In this document: positions 54,317 through 62,269 of the stretch, piece after piece | How positions within the stretch are numbered: position 1 is the stretch's first letter | Layout: the number at the start of each line of letters is the position of its first letter | Assembly (NCBI GenBank): GCA_012269745.1 | Contig: JAAXJR010000041.1 | Span: 32,416-96,415, forward strand | DNA length: 64,000 nucleotides | Source of the DNA: Flavobacteriales bacterium | Lineage (GTDB): Bacteria; Bacteroidota; Bacteroidia; Flavobacteriales; Schleiferiaceae | Direction of reading: 5' to 3' | The notes under the pieces: model-generated | Told to the model about the DNA's origin: nothing | What the model saw: the letters and a program-made list of their open reading frames with translations, nothing else | The model's database searches: none | Program-made: the position numbers and the translations under genes

Positions 54317-55689
54317 TAGTTCCAGATGGATTCGATCTCCTCAAGAGATTTATTCTTGGTTTCAGGGATATACTTTATCGTAAAGAAGATTCCAAAGGCA
54401 ATACAGCCTATGAATAACAAATAAGGCAATGCTCCGTTAAAGGCTGGCCTATTATTGAGTTCGCTCTCCACCACAACCGGAAAGAATTGAGATACCAAGT
54501 AGTTCGCAATCCACTGCACGCTTACAGCAATAGACATACCGATCGAGCGGGCGTTGTTCGGGAATATTTCGGAAAGTAGTACCCAAACGACTGGTCCCAT
54601 GGATAATGAGAATGAACCAATAAAGAACAGAATACCCAACAGCGATAGCAGTCCAACATTATCTGTCATAAGCGTACCTGCTAGTAAGGAGAAACCGGTA
54701 ATCATACCTACACATCCTAAGAGCACTAGTGGCTTTCTCCCCCATTTATCCACTAAATACATTGCGATGAGGGTACAAACGACGTTTACGGTAGCCAAGA
54801 GAACCTGTTGCTTTAGAACATCATCAGGACCGAAACCGAGTGCTTTCTCGAAGATATCGGCGCCGTAGTAAAGCACAGCATTAATGCCGGTGAATTGCTG
54901 GACAATAGACAACACACTCCCTATTACAACGATTTTACCAACGTTGCTTTTAAAGAGATCTGTCAAGGATAGTGCGCGTTCACTTTCTTTAATGGCTGTC
55001 GAAATTTCAGAAATGGTTTCCTCAATCCCATTTTCACCTTGATGCTTAATTAAAATGTCTCTAGCCTCTTGCTCTTTTCCTTGCAGAAACAACCATCTCG
55101 GACTCTTTGGTACGATAAACAGCAACACTAGAAAAAGTAGACTTGGCAAGAGTTCCGACCAAAACATAATGCGCCATCCGCTTGAAACATTGTAATCTTC
55201 AGTTTGACCTTGACCAATGTAATAGGTAGCGAGGAAGACGAGTAAAAAGCCAAACACAATGCCTAATTGGTAAATGGTAACCAACCTACCGCGAATATGT
55301 ACAGGTGCAAGCTCAGAAATATACATGGGTGCATTCATTGAAGCAATGCCTATACCCAGCCCTCCTATCAGTCTAAAGACAACCAAAAGGCTTACGGATT
55401 GAGGTAAGAAAGAAGGCAAGCCAGAACCCCACGCAGAAACGGTAAAGAGAACTGCAGATAGGATGAGGCTCACTTTCCGTCCGTACTGCTTACTGAGGGT
55501 TCCTGAAACAGCTGAACCTACAAAGCATCCAATGAGTGCACTACCGACTACCCAACCCTTTTCAAGTGCGGTCAAGTCAAAGTTTTTACTCAAGAAGTAT
55601 TGTGTACCATTAATAACTCCGGTATCGTAACCGAATAGTAAGCCTCCTATTGAGGCAATTACAGTAATTAGGATTAAGCGAGTATTCAT
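54316..55689 (-). CDS. Sugar porter (MFS family)
   Basis: About 457 aa from the ATG at 55689 (MNTRLILITVIASIGGLLFGYDTGVING), the usual N-terminus; a longer frame to 55728 is less likely. Twelve membrane spans with sugar-porter marks: the SKQYGRKVSLILS loop (G-R-K/R), LGIGIASMNAPMYISELAPVHIRGRLV (the family's PxYxxEx(A/S)PxxxRG), FTGINAVLYYGADIF, VDKWGRKPLVLLG and PETKNKSLEEIE at the C-terminus. It probably is a proton-linked sugar importer. First gene of the MFS-PhyH-SSS operon. Confidence 0.93.
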   Translation of the reverse strand: MNTRLILITVIASIGGLLFGYDTGVINGTQYFLSKNFDLTALEKGWVVGSALIGCFVGSAVSGTLSKQYGRKVSLILSAVLFTVSAWGSGLPSFLPQSVSLLVVFRLIGGLGIGIASMNAPMYISELAPVHIRGRLVTIYQLGIVFGFLLVFLATYYIGQGQTEDYNVSSGWRIMFWSELLPSLLFLVLLFIVPKSPRWLFLQGKEQEARDILIKHQGENGIEETISEISTAIKESERALSLTDLFKSNVGKIVVIGSVLSIVQQFTGINAVLYYGADIFEKALGFGPDDVLKQQVLLATVNVVCTLIAMYLVDKWGRKPLVLLGCVGMITGFSLLAGTLMTDNVGLLSLLGILFFIGSFSLSMGPVVWVLLSEIFPNNARSIGMSIAVSVQWIANYLVSQFFPVVVESELNNRPAFNGALPYLLFIGCIAFGIFFTIKYIPETKNKSLEEIESIWN

Positions 55690-55740
55690 TTCAGAGTGTG
55701 TTCGATTGCCAACAAGATACAGCAGCAAACTTTTACAATG

Positions 55741-55773
55741 AAAAAAGCCAATCGAATTACTCCGACTGGCTTA
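55741..55773 (-). terminator. Terminator of the leftward unknown-protein gene
   Basis: A 10-bp stem with one A-C mismatch, AAGCCAATCG (55745-55754) and CGACTGGCTT (55763-55772), followed on the minus strand by the T-run complementary to 55739-55746. It lies 22 bp past the stop at 55795. Confidence 0.75.
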
Positions 55774-55794
55774 CACTTAACATTCGTTTACGGA

Positions 55795-56706
55795 TCAATC
55801 TGCTCCAGGTAAGGTTTTATTGTATTCGTAAACGCCTTTTTCAATTGCTTTAATTCTTCGATCTTCTCGATAACCAACCAAAGCCCCCATTCCCACTCCA
55901 AAACCCATGAGTCCTGCTTCACCATCGGTCATACCTATAGATAATGAAGCAACAGAGTAGTATCCCCAAAGCCAGTTCCATCCACGTATGCGACTCGCCT
56001 TACGGAACTGCTTAAGTGCTTCAGGAGCGTTTGATTTAGAAAGTCGCTTTGCATTGCGAACTGATAGTTGAGCGCCATTCATTATGATTTTTCCTCCCGC
56101 AAACTTCATTGGCGGAGTAACACGAACCTCCCTTCTATTCAGAGGCACAGCTGTATTAGAAGGCAGATTAACGGGAGTGCTGTCGTTTAATTCATCCTCG
56201 AGTGTATTAGGCCTATCGATCTGATCAAAGGATAATGTATCTACTACGTTACTTGAAATATCTTCTTGTGCTATTAAAACTTTCGTAACGTCAACTGAAA
56301 ATGAATCCTCACCTGCGATTGAATCTGTAGCTACGGATATTTCTACAGTCGTATTTATTGGCTCCTTGCGAACAGGCACCGGTTTGTACTTCGGCATTTG
56401 TCCACCATTTCTCTTGATGTAATTACGGAGGTTTCGTTCTTCCTCAGGAGTCAACTCCCAACTTACAGAATTCCCATAATCCTGCATGCACTGAATAAAG
56501 TGACTGCTTTGGGCGAAAAAGATGCGATACCCGTCAAAAGCTAAGGTCAAATCGTGAAAGACCTGAGGACTCACCTCCTTACTCAGCTTTGCTTCTTTGT
56601 ACATCGTTGAAGTTATTGAACCGTAGACATTACCGTTCAACTCCATTTGTTGAGCATTCAAAACTCCAGTAATCAAGAGCACTAATGCGATTAATATTGA
56701 CTTCAT
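55795..56706 (-). CDS. Secreted protein of unknown function
   Basis: 303 aa. Signal peptide MKSILIALVLLITGVLNAQ; an N-terminal domain (about 20-105) with ELTPEEERNLRNYIKRNGG; a long acidic, Ser/Thr/Asp-rich, probably unstructured middle (about 110-190); and a C-terminal part with FAGGKIIMNGAQLSVRNAKRL, a Gly/Met-rich hydrophobic stretch (GEAGLMGFGVGMGALVGY) that could insert in a membrane, and a basic end. No family is recognised. It is a single-gene unit with its own terminator. Confidence 0.7.
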   Translation of the reverse strand: MKSILIALVLLITGVLNAQQMELNGNVYGSITSTMYKEAKLSKEVSPQVFHDLTLAFDGYRIFFAQSSHFIQCMQDYGNSVSWELTPEEERNLRNYIKRNGGQMPKYKPVPVRKEPINTTVEISVATDSIAGEDSFSVDVTKVLIAQEDISSNVVDTLSFDQIDRPNTLEDELNDSTPVNLPSNTAVPLNRREVRVTPPMKFAGGKIIMNGAQLSVRNAKRLSKSNAPEALKQFRKASRIRGWNWLWGYYSVASLSIGMTDGEAGLMGFGVGMGALVGYREDRRIKAIEKGVYEYNKTLPGAD

Positions 56707-56920
56707 CCTAATTATGTTTTGATAGGACTAAGATGTAACCATCACAACAATATATAATCGGCTCTTTTTCTCATTAATGGGAACATAAACCCTATTCAAC
56801 AATCATAAACAAAACGAAACATTTGATTTGTCTCAAATAAGAGACGGCGAAATAAGAAATTAATCAAACAGATCAGGAAGATGTACCAATGATGGGGAGT
56901 CATGTGGGGAGTAAATGATA
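56707..56920. other. Intergenic region without recognised gene
   Basis: A/T-rich spacer of 214 bp between the unknown secreted protein gene and the tRNA terminator. It holds a small inverted repeat GTCTC (56830-56834)/GAGAC (56841-56845), too weak for a terminator call, and no convincing promoter element for the leftward gene at 56706. Confidence 0.6.
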
Positions 56921-56941
56921 ACAGGCGCCATAGGCGCCTGT
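56921..56941 (-). terminator. Terminator downstream of tRNA-Pro
   Basis: A perfect 8-bp stem CAGGCGCC (56922-56929) with GGCGCCTG (56933-56940), loop ATA. On the minus strand it is followed by TTATCATTTA, a weak T-run. It lies 27 bp after the tRNA 3' end. Confidence 0.7.
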
Positions 56942-56967
56942 TCTTCAAATAGTTGCAGGAAATTTTG

Positions 56968-57040
56968 TCGGGATGACAGGACTTGAACCTGCGACCACAC
57001 GCCCCCCAGACGTGTACTCTACCACCTGAGCTACATCCCG
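56968..57040 (-). tRNA. tRNA-Pro(GGG)
   Basis: The minus strand folds to a complete cloverleaf of 73 nt: acceptor CGGGATG/CATCCCG with discriminator A; D stem GCTC/GAGT; anticodon stem CACGT/GCGTG with loop CTGGGGG, anticodon GGG; T arm GCAGG-TTCAAGT-CCTGT. C1-G72 is typical of bacterial tRNA-Pro. The 3' CCA is not encoded. The 5' end is 7 bp beyond the stop codon of the upstream lipoprotein hydrolase gene, with no terminator or clear promoter between. Confidence 0.95.
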
Positions 57041-57047
57041 AATAATG

Positions 57048-57896
57048 CTAATGTAAAATGAATTCGTGAATTACACGTGTCCATTCATCATTGCCGATAT
57101 CCCAACGAAGGCCGTGACCAACATTAGGGTATACTTCCTCCCTGTAATATGAACCGTTATGGCGTTGCATGGCACCGCGCGCTGTTTCTACAGGAGCAAC
57201 TTTATCCTCCTGTGCATGCATCCAAAGCAGCTCGCCTGTATAATCTTCCATGTTTTGACCAAGGTCAAAGTTGTATTCTGTAATCATTGAAGATGGCAAG
57301 CTCAATCCCGTAGCATTCTGAATGATGACATCTGCTGAACTTTGAGGCACTTCCATAATCAGCTTCTTAACAGGAATTCTAGAACCGCCCGCAGCCGCAG
57401 GACCTGCGGGGAGTGAGCCCAAGGAATTGGCCATGACTACCATTCTATCGGAGGTCAATCCACGATCTTCCATCCATTTCAAAACGGCATCGTAATCCGC
57501 AGCCATTGTTGCCGCATTTTGAGTATTCCCAGTACTCCTGCCATAGCCACGGTAATCATACATCACAACGCCGTATCTGTGTTGTTCACCTAGGTTAGCC
57601 AGTACAGCGACCGTTGACCAGAATCCATCCATAGATGGGCCGTTACCGTGCAAATAATAGATAATCGTATCGTTCTCCAATTGAGAGAAGTCTCCTAAAA
57701 ACAATCCATGAATAGTATCCTCATCAGAAGGCACAGTAAACAGATGAATTTTACTTTCATCAATCTGGTAGGCAGCATCCAAGTTCTCATTGGAGAAATC
57801 GTAATCGCCGTCTCCACCAAAGAACATTGCTGAGCCGATATCTGCACAAGAAGCCATTCCTAGGCTTATTGCCATTAAGTAAAGAATCTTCTTCAT
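57048..57896 (-). CDS. Alpha/beta-hydrolase lipoprotein
   Basis: 282 aa. A lipoprotein signal (LYLMAISLGMASC, Cys17), then an alpha/beta-hydrolase fold: YLHGNGPSMDGFW (oxyanion HGNG), VVMYDYRGYGRSTG, putative nucleophile Ser158 in VVMANSLGSLPAG (the elbow is A-N-S-L-G, not GxSxG), Asp in HAQEDKVAPVE and His in YPNVGHGLRWD. It resembles the BEM46/YfhR-like serine hydrolases; substrate unknown. It lies 3 bp behind the barrel-like lipoprotein gene and just ahead of tRNA-Pro. Confidence 0.83.
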   Translation of the reverse strand: MKKILYLMAISLGMASCADIGSAMFFGGDGDYDFSNENLDAAYQIDESKIHLFTVPSDEDTIHGLFLGDFSQLENDTIIYYLHGNGPSMDGFWSTVAVLANLGEQHRYGVVMYDYRGYGRSTGNTQNAATMAADYDAVLKWMEDRGLTSDRMVVMANSLGSLPAGPAAAGGSRIPVKKLIMEVPQSSADVIIQNATGLSLPSSMITEYNFDLGQNMEDYTGELLWMHAQEDKVAPVETARGAMQRHNGSYYREEVYPNVGHGLRWDIGNDEWTRVIHEFILH

Positions 57897-57899
57897 AGT

Positions 57900-58538
57900 C
57901 TAAAAGTTTATAGCTGCACCCCAGTAAAGGCCACGACCGCCTAGCCCGAATGTAGACGGGACAAATGCTTGCGGGACCTGAATTTCACGAGTTGGATTCA
58001 CAATCTTATACTCGGCTTGAAGTTCAATCCATTTGTAGCGCAATCTGTATCCAGCTCCGAAGGAAGGTGCGAGAATTTGCCCTCTCCCATATTCTGCTAA
58101 GAACCAAGTAGGATCTACCCAGCTGTTGGCACTAACATTTAAAATGTGTGGACCCTTTTGCCAGAACATATTTGCACCTGCTTCAGGATAGATGCGGGTA
58201 GCAAAATCTCTCGAGCTTACAAATAGATTACCGCCATAGCTGTAGCTAAAGCCTGGTGTAAAACCTTGGGAAGGACGAATTCCCTTAACTACTCCACCGT
58301 CCAGCTGAATGGCTCCAAAAAGTGCTGAGCTTAATTGTGCCGATCCATAGGCCGTGGTACTTGCACTTACCCCTTTCGCGGCATAAACGCCAAGTAATGG
58401 GAGACTACCTGTATTGATTTGTGGCCGACCTAAGGTGGCACCGACCTGTACCTTTCCTTCCTCGAGTGGAGCGACAATTTTAGTGGGTGCACAGCTAACA
58501 GAAAATCCAACTAGTAGGACCCAAATTGATTTTTTCAT
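57900..58538 (-). CDS. Barrel-like lipoprotein of unknown function
   Basis: About 212 aa from the ATG at 58538 (MKKSIWVLLVGFSVSCAPT), chosen because it begins the lipoprotein signal; the open frame reaches 58562. The mature part is rich in Gly and aromatic residues with alternating strands (VQVGATLGRPQI, FTPGFSYSYGGNLFVS, RLRYKWIELQAEYKIV) and ends in GRGLYWGAAINF, an aromatic C-terminus common in outer-membrane barrels. Either a small outer-membrane barrel or a lipid-anchored beta protein. Divergent from trxB, in an operon with the lipoprotein hydrolase. Confidence 0.72.
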   Translation of the reverse strand: MKKSIWVLLVGFSVSCAPTKIVAPLEEGKVQVGATLGRPQINTGSLPLLGVYAAKGVSASTTAYGSAQLSSALFGAIQLDGGVVKGIRPSQGFTPGFSYSYGGNLFVSSRDFATRIYPEAGANMFWQKGPHILNVSANSWVDPTWFLAEYGRGQILAPSFGAGYRLRYKWIELQAEYKIVNPTREIQVPQAFVPSTFGLGGRGLYWGAAINF

Positions 58539-58585
58539 AAATGGTTTATAACTCATTAACAAAACCTATTTAGAGATAGCTTCGA

Positions 58586-58635
58586 GGAATAGATTTTTGA
58601 ACCTATTCCACCTAAATTTGAATCTCCAAATTCAA
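58586..58635 (+). promoter_or_regulatory. trxB upstream region with -7 element and two inverted repeats
   Basis: TAAATTTG (58613-58620) fits TAnnTTTG, 22 bp before the trxB ATG at 58643. An inverted repeat GGAATAG-N10-CTATTCC (58586-58609) lies directly upstream, and a second, TTGAAT-N6-ATTCAA (58618-58635), overlaps the -7 box and expected start of transcription. Either could be an operator; no regulator is known. The same 104-bp gap must also hold the promoter of the leftward lipoprotein gene. Confidence 0.4.
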
Positions 58636-58642
58636 GGATACT

Positions 58643-59584
58643 ATGGAACAACACAATTGCATCATTATAGGTTCAGGTCCGGCGGGTTATACGGCCGCAA
58701 TATACGCAGCGCGCGCAGATTTGAAACCAGTTATGTATATGGGTCTTCAACCAGGAGGCCAGCTAACCACAACTACTGAGGTAGATAACTTCCCTGGCTA
58801 TGCGAAGGGCGTTGATGGTAATGCCATGATGGAAGATCTTAAAAATCAAGCAGAGCGCTTCGGAACTGAGGTACGTTTTGGTTTGGTGACTAAGGCTGAA
58901 CTCAACAAAGAAGAAGGCGGTTATCACACGCTAACCATAGACGAGAGTACTCAAATTCAAGCTCGTACAGTGATCATTTCTACCGGGGCATCTGCGAAGT
59001 ACCTCGGATTGCCTGCTGAAGAAAAATTCATGGGCTTTGGTGTAAGTGCTTGTGCAGTATGTGATGGTTTCTTCTACAAAGGACAAGAAGTGGTTGTAGT
59101 GGGCGCTGGTGATACTGCTGCTGAAGAAGCTACTTATCTAGCCAAACTTTGCCCAAAGGTAACGATGCTTGTACGCCGCGGTGAAATGCGTGCCTCTAAA
59201 GCCATGCAAAACCGTGTGATGGCTACCGAAAACATCGAAGTACTCTGGAATACAGAAACTGTTGACCTCTTGGGAGATGATAAAGGATTGACTGCGGTCA
59301 AAGCGAAGAACAACCAAACTGGAGAGGAAATTGAGATTCCTGCTACTGGTTTCTTCGTTGCAATTGGCCACAAGCCAAATACAGACATCTTTAAGGGGCA
59401 GATTGATATGGACGATACCGGTTATATCATTACTAAACCGGACTCTACGGCAACTAACTTCCCAGGAGTTTTCTGTAGTGGAGATGCTCAGGATAAAATC
59501 TACCGTCAGGCAGTAACAGCAGCTGGAACAGGCTGTATGGCAGCTCTTGAAAGCGAAAGATATTTAGCAGCTTTGGGACATTAA
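58643..59584 (+). CDS. trxB: Thioredoxin-disulfide reductase
   Basis: 313 aa. An FAD enzyme that transfers electrons from NADPH to thioredoxin in the cytoplasm. FAD-binding CIIIGSGPAGYTAAIYAARAD, GGQLTTTTEVDNFPG, redox pair Cys137/Cys140 in SACAVCDGFFYKG, NADPH-binding VVVGAGDTAAEEATYLA (G-x-G-x2-A), and the C-terminal FCSGDAQDKIYRQAVTAAGTGCMAAL. Length and motifs are canonical. Monocistronic, followed by a terminator. Confidence 0.97.
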   Translation: MEQHNCIIIGSGPAGYTAAIYAARADLKPVMYMGLQPGGQLTTTTEVDNFPGYAKGVDGNAMMEDLKNQAERFGTEVRFGLVTKAELNKEEGGYHTLTIDESTQIQARTVIISTGASAKYLGLPAEEKFMGFGVSACAVCDGFFYKGQEVVVVGAGDTAAEEATYLAKLCPKVTMLVRRGEMRASKAMQNRVMATENIEVLWNTETVDLLGDDKGLTAVKAKNNQTGEEIEIPATGFFVAIGHKPNTDIFKGQIDMDDTGYIITKPDSTATNFPGVFCSGDAQDKIYRQAVTAAGTGCMAALESERYLAALGH

Positions 59585-59612
59585 GGTCAAGTTTCAAACT
59601 GACGATTAGAAC

Positions 59613-59648
59613 AATCTCTTGTGGCCCGGGCTGCAAGGGATTTTTTTT
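59613..59648 (+). terminator. Rho-independent terminator of trxB
   Basis: A long imperfect stem, AATCTCTTG (59613-59621) with CAAGGGATT (59634-59642), continued inwards by GCC/GGC pairs, ends in a run of eight T. It lies 28 bp past the trxB stop; the converging GT39 gene stops at 59647, inside the T-run. Confidence 0.85.
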
Positions 59649-61047
59649 ATGGCAATGGAATCCAAAGTCCCGAAGGCATCCAGTTCTTCTCTAAAGTCAA
59701 GAATTGATCCACACCTGCCTGATAACATACATTAGGCACCTCCGTTCCTAGGCATAAGCGTTCCCTTCTTTGCTCTGCACCATTTCTATAGCTGTATAAA
59801 ATCCAGTTATAACCGCTTGGCACATCCGAAGGCTCAAATTGAAGGGTCCACCCCTCCCACTGGTAATCAAGCTTAGACAAATCATAAAGTATTTCTCTAA
59901 CAGTATAGAGCGGACCTTCAAAATACCGTTGCCCCATTCCCATTCTATTAAAAACAATAACTTCTTCACCGTCGAAAGGATAAGGCTGCAGATTGTATTG
60001 ACTCAAACGAATGCCTGGGTGAGCAAGAGCGTAACTTTCCTTACCTGTGGCCAATTCATAAATGGCCGCATCCTGGTAAGCATCTAGGAAAATGACCTTC
60101 TCATCTGAATTAATCTTGCCAATCTTCTCTCGAAAATGCTCCTGTAAACCTAAGTTTTCTCTAACCTTTGGAATCCAAAAGAGCGTGTGTACACCAAAAA
60201 GTACCAAGGCCAGCGCTCTAGTACGTTTTGAATTGGGAAACTTCATTGAAGGGATAATCCACATGAACACAAGTAGCCAATGCAGCTCTGCACTTCCATT
60301 ATACGCGCCCCAGCCAAATAATATTAAAGCAAATAAAGTAAGCACCTTGGCCCATAATTGAAGTTTTCGGAAGAATAACACCAAGGGCCACCAAAGCAAT
60401 ACCGCGAGCGCCAAGAATTCTAATAGTGTAGCGATACTTGAAGTTGCAAACCGACCATTAAAATGATAATTGAAGGTCACCCATTGATGATTGTATTGCC
60501 AGACGAAATAAGGGGTAAGCAATACTGCAGCAACAGCAATAGAAATATACAAGGTCCACTCCTTACGCATGTTCCAATAACCTACAGCAAGGGCAATAAC
60601 CAGAAGTATACCATGGAACTTTGAGTAACCCAATGCGGCAATGCACACCCCTAGGACGATAGCATTGATTATTTGAGGTGAATTGGCCCATTTCTTAAAA
60701 GAATGAAGCACCAAAAATCCCGAAACGATCATGAGTGTATCTGGTAATGCCCCTCCGAGGAATAAGTGAACACCAGGTATGATTATGATTCTTTGTAGTG
60801 TCTTTTCCTGGGCTATGATCACTAACAACGAAGACAAAACAAGAAAGGGCGCTCTAAGCGTATCTCCCGTGGTCAAATGCAGCAACCACGCAACTAGCGG
60901 CGGATGATCAAAATACCCCCAAGCCAATTGATCAGACCAACTATAATAATAAGCTTCATCTGCCGTAATAGGCAACAGAAAGGCATTCCCCAGGAGCAGG
61001 AATATGCTTAATAAACGGAATTGATTATTTCGAAGAATCTCCTTCAC
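59647..61047 (-). CDS. GT39-family (PMT/ArnT-like) membrane glycosyltransferase
   Basis: 466 aa, about ten to eleven membrane spans. The first extracytoplasmic loop carries Asp30-Glu31 in LLPITADEAYYYSWSDQLAWGYFDHPPLVAWLL, the catalytic-type motif of polyprenyl-phosphate-sugar transferases (GT39/ArnT superfamily). The C-terminal 130 residues are soluble and periplasmic. It would move a sugar from a lipid carrier to lipid A, protein or glycan outside the inner membrane; the acceptor is unknown. It is co-directed with the 71-aa membrane protein gene 27 bp upstream. Confidence 0.85.
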   Translation of the reverse strand: MKEILRNNQFRLLSIFLLLGNAFLLPITADEAYYYSWSDQLAWGYFDHPPLVAWLLHLTTGDTLRAPFLVLSSLLVIIAQEKTLQRIIIIPGVHLFLGGALPDTLMIVSGFLVLHSFKKWANSPQIINAIVLGVCIAALGYSKFHGILLVIALAVGYWNMRKEWTLYISIAVAAVLLTPYFVWQYNHQWVTFNYHFNGRFATSSIATLLEFLALAVLLWWPLVLFFRKLQLWAKVLTLFALILFGWGAYNGSAELHWLLVFMWIIPSMKFPNSKRTRALALVLFGVHTLFWIPKVRENLGLQEHFREKIGKINSDEKVIFLDAYQDAAIYELATGKESYALAHPGIRLSQYNLQPYPFDGEEVIVFNRMGMGQRYFEGPLYTVREILYDLSKLDYQWEGWTLQFEPSDVPSGYNWILYSYRNGAEQRRERLCLGTEVPNVCYQAGVDQFLTLEKNWMPSGLWIPLP

Positions 61048-61074
61048 TACTGCAATGTAGCTAAAAGGAGTTTA

Positions 61075-61290
61075 TCACGAGAATACCCCTTTAGCTATAA
61101 GGTATGGCAATAGGATATAAAGCACTACTCCTTTTATCAAAAAGAACATGAAAAGGCCAAAGGCTACAGGCATACCCACCGTCTTGATGCCTTCTTTTAA
61201 TCCTTTCTCGCGAAAGACGGCGACATATTCTTTTAAAAAGGCAGGTGTTAATGTAAATTTTCTTTTAGCCAAGGGTCCGTAGTTTAACAA
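61075..61290 (-). CDS. Small membrane protein with TTG start
   Basis: Up to 71 aa. The frame has no ATG before its hydrophobic part: it would start at TTG 61290 (MLNYGPL) or at TTG 61272 (MAKRKFTLT), with an in-frame stop just upstream of 61290. A basic N-terminal half (KRKFTLTPAFLKEYVAVFREKGLKE) leads to one long hydrophobic hairpin or span (FGLFMFFLIKGVVLYILLPYLIA). No family is recognised. It lies 14 bp past the RNase P RNA gene and may be read from that promoter. Confidence 0.65.
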   Translation of the reverse strand: MLNYGPLAKRKFTLTPAFLKEYVAVFREKGLKEGIKTVGMPVAFGLFMFFLIKGVVLYILLPYLIAKGVFS

Positions 61291-61304
61291 TCTTCAAAAT
61301 TACT

Positions 61305-61674
61305 GGTGAACACCTTCCGCTATAAGCCGGATTCTGTACCCTTTCGGGCCCTTATCATTTATCTAGCCCTAACCTCACGATTAGGATCTATCTGCCTACC
61401 CCTCGTGCAGCAAGCTCTCGACGGATCGCCGAGTCCAAAGGAACACGATATACATGACATTTCAGCGCGTGAGGTTTACCAAGCCACTTTAGTCACCTAA
61501 AGCGCGGTGGGCTCTTACTCCACCCTTTCACCCTTACCCGAAGGCGGTCTACTCTCTGCTGCACTAGCTGTCCCTGACTAATCAGGGCCTTCCCGTTAGG
61601 AAGCACGCTATCCTATGCTGTCCAGACTTTCCTCTTCTAATGGAAGCGATAAGGCACGGAAAATACTATTCACC
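61305..61674 (-). ncRNA. rnpB: RNase P RNA
   Basis: The catalytic RNA of tRNA 5'-end maturation, type A. On the minus strand the 5' part has the universal GAGGAAAGTCTGGACA block (near 61619-61634) and the 3' part the matching ACAGAATCCGGCTTA (61323-61337), which together form helix P4. The termini pair as P1: GGTGAA (61669-61674) with TTCACC (61305-61310), then TTCCG with CGGAA. The span of about 370 nt is normal. Exact ends are estimated from the P1 pairing. Confidence 0.93.
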
Positions 61675-61701
61675 AATAATTTCAAAGATCGAATGACAAA
61701 G

Positions 61702-62211
61702 TTAGTGCTTGGAAAGCAAAATCTGTACCTCAGTTGCTCCATATCCGCCATCTGCAAAATCTGCGAAGTAATAGTTCAAACCACCCATTCTCGAAAGCAT
61801 CTGGTGTACTTCATCTTTCAGACGGCCACTCCCCTTACCATGAATAATCAAAACCTTTGAGACCTTTCTTCTTTTCGCTTCACTTACCGTTTGACGCGCC
61901 TTGTCCAACTGATAGTTCAAAATTTCGTACTTCGTCCAACCTGAAGTACTCTCTATCAATTCATGGCTGTGTAAGTCTATGATCAGCCGATCTACCTGCT
62001 GAGCCGCGGGCTGAGCAATTTTTCTCTTTTCATCTTTCACTTGAATATGACCTACTTCCATGGTTTGATACGGAATCAATTCATGTTGCTCGTACTCGTG
62101 TTCAAATCCGAAGGAATCTTCCACATATACAATGCTTCCCTCTACCCTTGTAACTACTGCGGATCCCGCAGCATCTTTGAACCGAACTCTATCACCTTTG
62201 CTGTATTCCAT
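61702..62211 (-). CDS. Smr domain protein
   Basis: 169 aa. An N-terminal SH3-like beta-barrel of about 55 residues (YSKGDRVRFKDAAGSAVVTRV) is joined to a C-terminal Smr domain: IIDLHSHELI (the D-L-H motif), VLIIHGKGSGRLKDEV (the H-G-x-G-x-G-x-L motif) and a final DFADGGYGATEVQI. Smr domains bind or nick nucleic acids in MutS2 and related RNA-surveillance proteins. A short stand-alone form, function unknown. It lies just upstream of rnpB. Confidence 0.87.
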   Translation of the reverse strand: MEYSKGDRVRFKDAAGSAVVTRVEGSIVYVEDSFGFEHEYEQHELIPYQTMEVGHIQVKDEKRKIAQPAAQQVDRLIIDLHSHELIESTSGWTKYEILNYQLDKARQTVSEAKRRKVSKVLIIHGKGSGRLKDEVHQMLSRMGGLNYYFADFADGGYGATEVQILLSKH

Positions 62212-62213
62212 AA

Positions 62214-62243
62214 AATAAAAAACCCCGGCCTGCGGCCGGGGTT
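62214..62243 (-). terminator. Terminator of the T9SS adhesin-like gene
   Basis: A perfect 10-bp stem AACCCCGGCC (62221-62230) with GGCCGGGGTT (62234-62243), loop TGC, followed on the minus strand by TTTTTATTTT. It lies 26 bp past the stop at 62270 and 2 bp before the Smr gene start, so Smr and rnpB need their own promoters or read-through. Confidence 0.93.
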
Positions 62244-62269
62244 CAAAGTTATGCTAAACTAATCTGAGA

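Noticed and set aside
55690..55728. Upstream start of the MFS sugar porter
   Set aside because: The 13 extra residues are not part of the family; MNTRLILI at 55689 is the usual beginning.
56796..56903. A 35-codon minus-strand ORF in the gap before tRNA-Pro
   Set aside because: Composition follows the A/T-rich spacer, it ends in open spacer, and there is no promoter or terminator around it.
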